A stretch of DNA of 64,000 nt from Miscanthus floridulus (lineage: Eukaryota > Streptophyta > Magnoliopsida > Poales > Poaceae), in assembly GCF_019320115.1 (NCBI RefSeq), contig NC_089598.1, positions 86,753,560-86,817,559 on the forward strand, in the 5' to 3' direction. Below are positions 59,702 to 64,000 of this stretch, piece by piece. Both the position numbers and the translations under genes were made by a program. Under the pieces are notes generated by a model. It had not been told where the DNA came from. It made no database searches and saw nothing but the letters and a program-made list of their open reading frames with translations. The stretch's first letter is position 1. Every line of letters begins with the position of its first letter.

Positions 59702-59982
59702 CTCCCTCTCTCAAAAAATAAGCGACTTTTTTTTACTTTTACACTTCTTATTTGATCATTCATCTTATTCAATTTTTATATAAATAATAAAATAAATAAT
59801 TTAGTATTAAAATTCAATTTTTATATAAATAATAAAATAAATAATTCAGTATTAAAGTATATCTAATGATAGAATAAGTCATAACAAAATAAATAATATT
59901 TAAACAAAATTTTTGAATAAGATGAACGGTCAAACGAGAAGTCTCAGAGTAAAAAGCGTCACTTATTTTGGGATAGTGGAAG
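59702..59982. mobile_element. Stowaway/Mariner-type MITE
   Basis: The left end GCTCCCTCTCTCAAAAAATA and the right end, whose complement is ACTTCCACTATCCCAAAATA, form imperfect inverted repeats of the CTCCCTC..AAAATAAG type typical of Stowaway-like elements, which insert at TA. The interior is AT-rich and contains a 45-bp direct tandem duplication (59767-59811 and 59812-59856). Confidence 0.8.
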
Positions 59983-60510
59983 TACTCTAGAAATAATCAT
60001 CTTGGATTACTCAATTAAATAATCACACTATTGGCAAAAACTCTCGTTCATTATTTTTGATATGGTGGTAGTACTAATTTATTTCTACTTTTTCTTATGC
60101 TACAATAGTAAGTTAGGAACTCTAAAAAGGGAGATGGTATACTGATACATGCATAATCCTTTTTTGGTTTTTTTTCTTTACGAGAGGGAATAAAAAAACA
60201 AAAATTGGGTGCTCTTGTGTTCTTCATGTGATATCCAATTATTGTTATTGTACTCCTTCCTTTGTCACTCTATATTTTTATCCTCACTTTTGAAACCGAA
60301 GCAGCCATTTATATAGCTGCCATGGGCTATATGTTTAACATTTGTATCAGGTCAATATGAACGACCGAAACAGTGACTAGAAAAAAATGAATTGGAGCCA
60401 ATAAAAATTCTTCTATGAGAATTTGGCACATCTCAATTTCTGACCAACTTGCATCTCTTTTATCACCATCTATCCTAAATTATATGTCGGTTTGGTCTTC
60501 TAGGTACATA
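59983..60510. other. Intergenic DNA, no gene seen
   Basis: AT-rich sequence without a supported ORF or repeat. Confidence 0.45.
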
Positions 60511-60674
60511 CAGCCTGTTCGGTACTGCTTGCTGGATCGTGGATTATTACTGCTGGCTGGTTTGGTGTGAGAGAAAAATAATGTTCTGGCTGGAAGACAC
60601 TATTCATGTGAACAGTGCCCGAGTGAGAGGGCTGGCCAGCACCAGCCAGCCAGCTGCTCCAGCCGAACATGCTG
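60511..60674. mobile_element. 164-bp MITE with CAGC(C/A)TGTTCGG ends
   Basis: It begins CAGCCTGTTCGG and ends CCGAACATGCTG, a 12-bp inverted repeat with one mismatch. The interior holds GCTGGCTGG/CCAGCCAGCC inverted stretches that could fold. No clear target duplication is seen. It is probably hAT-like. Confidence 0.7.
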
Positions 60675-61439
60675 ATAACTTTTGCTATGCTCCTTAATAT
60701 AAATACATAATAAAAGTTATATATCTAGAATAACATATAAATTGGAACGGAGTGAGTAATTGACAGGGTCACACAAGTGTCTCAACCCTAGTAACAGTTA
60801 GGGAGATCTCAAAGTAGTGTGTTAGTAAAGCCGTACACACAAATTTAACCGAGACAATTTGCTACTGTACAGCCTAAAAATTTAGCAACAAGCAATGCTA
60901 TCGGGAGCACTAATTCAAGCAAATAAAATGAATTAACTAATCCATCAATGATTAGCTAAAGATGCTCTAAATAGTTGATTCACTATTGCTTATTGCTTGA
61001 TGGTGACACAAACCAAAACAATGATGTGCTGTTGAAAAAGGTGATGCCGAACTGAAAATTGACTGAACACAGCTGCTGTATAAATTCCTAATTCAAACCG
61101 AGCACATCAAACACAAGCGTATACAACTTGTTTATAGGCTGGTTAGACGGATAAATAAGAAACTGAAATCTAAAATTTTTGTAGGTGCAAGTGCGATTTG
61201 TTGGGTGATTTGGTTAACATATAGTTTTTGACACGATACTAGCACCATCTTATTTGATCAGGTTTTGGTCGTAATTATAGAAGGAGGAGGACCGTCAAAT
61301 GATGAAGATGGGTTGCATGAATATTAAGATAATCGCGATGGAGGTGTTTGCAAGACACGGTTGGAGATTTAACAATAGAATTGCTTTATAGATGTTCTTT
61401 TTGGAAACTTTTTCTTTTTCCTCTTTGACTCAAAACTTT
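60675..61439. other. Intergenic DNA, no gene seen
   Basis: AT-rich, with no supported feature. Confidence 0.45.
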
Positions 61440-61552
61440 GTTTTTGATATTGCGTGGACCTTAGTGTCTGTGTTTGTAATAAGGAACATCTATATGCATT
61501 AGTCGATGCAGAAGCTAGGATATTAATATATATCCCCTTCTTAAAAAAAAAA
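61440..61552 (+). mobile_element. 3' end of a LINE (L1-type) with poly-A tail
   Basis: GCATTAGTCGATGCAGAAGC is followed by ATCCCCTTCTT and a run of ten A (about 61543-61552). This arrangement resembles plant L1 3' ends (GATGCAGAGGC..CCCC then poly-A). Only the tail is recognisable; no RT is present. Confidence 0.55.
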
Positions 61553-61979
61553 GCTGCTATTGAGATCGGTCACTGCTGCATTACTGCAGTTGGATCTCTC
61601 CTAGCAGCAAGCTGCAAGCACGAGCAAAGACCAGAGAACGAGAAATAACGACCCGCTGCTGCTGCGCCAAAAAGAAACGAAACGAACACAAAATCAAGCA
61701 GATCAGACAGAGGGACACGGCACCGGAAGAAACGGTACAGGCAGATCGAGTGCAAGCACCGGAAGGAACGCTGCTGAACTCAAATTCCAAGCACCGCACG
61801 AATAGTAGCAGATTCTGGTAATAAGACCGAATAGAAGGCCGGGGAACCGCAGCTTGAGCGAACGAAAATAAATAACCTAAACTGATCACCTTGAATCCAA
61901 TCAAGCTGAGATTTCAGGCTAGCTGGGCCTCACAGCATCATGCACAATCCATCCAATCCAACACAGACTCGAAAAGATT
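61553..61979. other. Non-coding DNA between LINE-like tails
   Basis: No gene is supported. Short frames here have no recognisable domain. Confidence 0.4.
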
Positions 61980-62230
61980 GAGAATTTTTTTTGAGGAATG
62001 AGGGGGCCCCTACAGTGCTTTATTAAACCGCAGGAAACAAAGTACAAAGCAAAAGAAAACAAAGAACAAACAGGGGGGACAGGGAGGTTACAGAACACAC
62101 AAAAATTAAGAAACAAAGAAGGATAAAAAAAAGATAAGGAGTAGGCAGCAGCCCTACAGTATTGGCTGTTTTTAGGCTCTTCAGCTCTTGCATTCAAAAA
62201 ATGGCAGTAAGTCAACAAAAGGTGTCACGA
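61980..62230 (-). mobile_element. Possible retroelement tail in minus orientation
   Basis: A T tract (about 61985-61993) is followed by GAGGAATGAGGGGGCCCCTA and A/G-rich sequence (GCAAAAGAAAACAAAGAACA). Read on the minus strand this is a T/C-rich end terminating in poly-A, as for a LINE or SINE tail. No coding sequence supports a class. Confidence 0.35.
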
Positions 62231-62633
62231 TTTAAATTGAAAGATGGCGGGCAAACACAATATTTGAACCACTACTCAAGTTAAACACGTCATATGATTA
62301 CAATCCTAAAACACATCAGCATGATTACAAAATGTTGAATAACAATGATATTGACATCACTGTCTTACAGACATGATTTTCTTAAATTTCAAAATAGGAT
62401 TGTCCCAGCATATCACCCATATCCAGACTTAACCTTCTGCAAACAAGTGCAATGATCGTCACTGGGCATCCATCCGATTGCATCATCAACGATGACGTTA
62501 GGAAGCTTGATATTTCTCTAAGCTTCCTTGACAAAATTGGGTGTGATTCCCTCTCTCCTGATGTAAGACCAACCTGAAATTAACAAGTGCCATATTGTTA
62601 TTAGCTAGCACGTACTGTAATCTGTTCCTTTAA
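62231..62633. other. Intergenic DNA before the CACTA element
   Basis: No gene is supported. It ends with TAA directly before the CACTAC terminus. Confidence 0.45.
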
Positions 62634-62728
62634 CACTACGTCAAAAAGTATTTGTGGGGGCGGTTGTAGACCATTTGTAGGAACGGTTTACCCAGCCGCC
62701 CCTACGCAAGGGTCTCTACAAATCATGC

Positions 62729-62976
62729 ATTTGTAGGGACGGTTCCCAGGCCGCCCCTACAAATCGATTTGTAGGGGCGGCTGGTGTTTCTAGCCGTCCC
62801 TACAAATCTATTTGTAGGGGCGGCTCTTATTATCAGCCGCCCCTAAAAATCAATTTGTAGGGGCGGCTAGAAACACCAGCCGCCCCTACAAATTGATTTG
62901 TAGGGGCGGCTGTAGTACCAGCCGCCCCTACCAACGGGTATTTGTAGGGGCGGTTTCAATCTAGAACCGCCCCTAC
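62729..62976. repeat. Subterminal hairpin array of the CACTA element
   Basis: Six consecutive inverted repeats of TTTGTAGGGGCGG.. with ..CCGCCCCTACAAA occur at roughly 42-bp intervals. The central ones are also arranged so that the left arm (GGTGTTTCTAGCC loop) and the right arm (GGCTAGAAACACC loop) are complementary, making a larger palindrome centred at about 62830. Confidence 0.92.
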
Positions 62977-63219
62977 AGTACGTTTTCCCGCAAAAAAAAT
63001 TGCTTTTTCAATTCAAAATCGCTTTGCCGAACGTCCCACAACCAACGTTCCAAACCGCGTTCGCGTTGCCGAACGCCCCGTGACCAGCATTCGCGTTGCC
63101 GAACACCCCGCGACCGCGACTACAAACATAAGGGTATTCTATAAACTACAATTACAAGTCCAATTCACATGAATATATACAATCCATCATTAAATATACA
63201 AATTCCATACACATTGTTA

Positions 63220-64000
63220 TCAACGTCCTAGAGCTAGCCTTTCTGTCTCACGAAGGTGTTGGTACTGAGGATTTATACCTAACTCAGACTCTCGGTCATG
63301 GTAGGCGCCTCTGACGTGTACAATCTAGTCCAATATGAAGTTGCAAAGGTCGCTGACGAGCTCTAAGAGTTGGTCATCCTTGTATGGGTCTCTTTTCATT
63401 CCTTTCTCTTCTCTCCACTACAAGAAAACAAGTTTCGGTTTAGTATTTCATACCATTTACGAAGTTTTTATACTATGGGTGAAGAGGTTCAAACTTACCC
63501 TTAAGGGGTGTCTCCTGTAGGCACCGGTGTTACCCATCATAGAACATATATAGTATCCAAAATATACACTCCCAGGCTTCTGCTTGGGGCACTGTGTGTT
63601 TTGCATATAAAAATGTTTAGTAATGCTTTTGACAGCCATGTAACGGAGTACTGAAGAAGTAAGTTACACTTACCGCACATAGTGTTTTTATAGCCAGCTT
63701 TTCCTTCCTTGCTGGATCATGCCTTCCATGATGATTAGTGACATAGAACCTAAATGCCATGTTCGAATTATTTTAGCAAATACAACTTGTTAGTATCCAA
63801 AAGTGAACATTACAAGTATGTATACAAACATATAAGCTAATGAGGATTGTCGATATGTATACGTCTTGAGAATCGATATGAAGTTTTTGTATGTCACCGT
63901 GTCCTTATCTAATAAATCAAAGACCCATGCCATGCTCCTCCCGACATCGATGGCTATACAAATCCAGTGGTTGCTACATGGATTTAATCATAGAACTAGA
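63220..64000 (-). pseudogene. CACTA-encoded protein with Ulp1-like (C48) domain, C-terminal part
   Basis: Exons on the minus strand: 63863 to beyond the window edge, 63674-63750, 63499-63591 and 63220-63417, with stop TGA at 63220-63222. They read NHWICIAIDVGRSMAWVFDL, FYVTNHHGRH, PKQKPGSVYFGYYICSMMGN and DLCNFILD..HDRESELG. The His (NHW), Asp (VFD) and GYY context are those of the C48-like domain found in CACTA proteins. The Cys before GYY is Phe (codon 63559-63561). A one-base gain disrupts the second exon and a TAG follows FILD. Such domains may process or de-SUMOylate proteins; this copy is inactive. Confidence 0.75.

Larger units (their letters stand above)
62634..64000 (-). mobile_element. 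CACTA (En/Spm-type) transposon, one end and part of an ORF
   Basis: The terminus CACTACGTCAAAAAG starts at 62634 and is followed by dense subterminal repeats (TTTGTAGGGGCGGCT and its complement) to about 62980, then a minus-strand ORF from 63220 to the window edge. CACTAC ends and clustered subterminal repeats define the superfamily. The other end lies beyond the window. Confidence 0.85.

Noticed and set aside
63416..63429. CACTACAAGAAAAC, which looks like a second CACTA transposon terminus
   Set aside because: On the minus strand it is the splice acceptor (GTTTTCTTGTAG) before the last exon of the CACTA ORF, and the coding frame continues across it. It is a coincidental match.

Overview
The window is plant nuclear DNA from a grass (Poaceae, probably a panicoid). 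This rests on nested LTR retrotransposons of grass type, an intron-rich FAR1/MULE-type gene, gene fragments with plant introns, CACTA and Stowaway-like elements, and alternating AT-rich and GC-rich blocks. No ordinary complete host gene is evident. Nearly everything is transposon sequence or host-gene pieces lying among transposons.

Layout. (1) 1-23233: the 3' part of a decayed Ty3/gypsy Tat-lineage element on the + strand. It has gag, protease, RT/RNase H, a second (archaeal-type) RNase H, integrase and a long antisense accessory ORF, and ends in an LTR at 21968-23233. (2) Nested in it at 9428-20689 is a terminally complete Ty1/copia SIRE-like element with perfect 5-bp target duplications (CCTGC). 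It lacks pol: it carries gag, a long spacer and a second ORF that appears to have its own promoter. A 20-bp near-palindrome (ataccggacgtgtccggtat) sits just upstream of TATA boxes in both LTRs and in the internal promoter. (3) 23234-25640: non-coding DNA with a MITE-like segment, a 29-unit AT microsatellite and a GC-rich block. (4) 25.6-30.4 kb: a FAR1/MURA-like gene (+) with FAR1 zinc finger, MULE transposase and SWIM domains, broken by seven stops. (5) 31.0-33.1 kb: eleven uninterrupted exons of a CMP-sialic-acid-transporter-like gene (-), lacking both ends. (6) 34.8-37.3 kb: nine exons of a cobalamin-independent methionine synthase (-), truncated and mutated, flanked by a 10-bp direct repeat inside a ~100-bp tandem repeat. 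(7) 38.0-50.1 kb: a Ulp1-like (C48) protease gene (-), its 5' part duplicated in tandem and one copy split by a 4290-bp solo LTR (45203-49492, GTAAA duplications). (8) 50.5-50.8 kb: a RING-H2 exon (-). (9) 51305-55640: a second, twice-truncated Tat element. (10) 55.6-57.1 kb: GC-rich sequence with a 60-bp tandem repeat, possibly the 5' end of the minus-strand gene. (11) 57.1-62.6 kb: intergenic DNA with MITEs and LINE remnants. (12) 62634-64000: the end of a CACTA transposon with nested hairpins and a minus-strand Ulp1-like ORF.

Working model. The FAR1/transposase gene (+) and the Ulp1 gene (-) converge from the two sides of 25-57 kb, with two host-gene fragments between them. This resembles a very large, decayed Mutator-like element of the ULP-carrying (Kaonashi-like) class that captured host DNA and later received LTR insertions. 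I did not find terminal inverted repeats, so this unit is a hypothesis.
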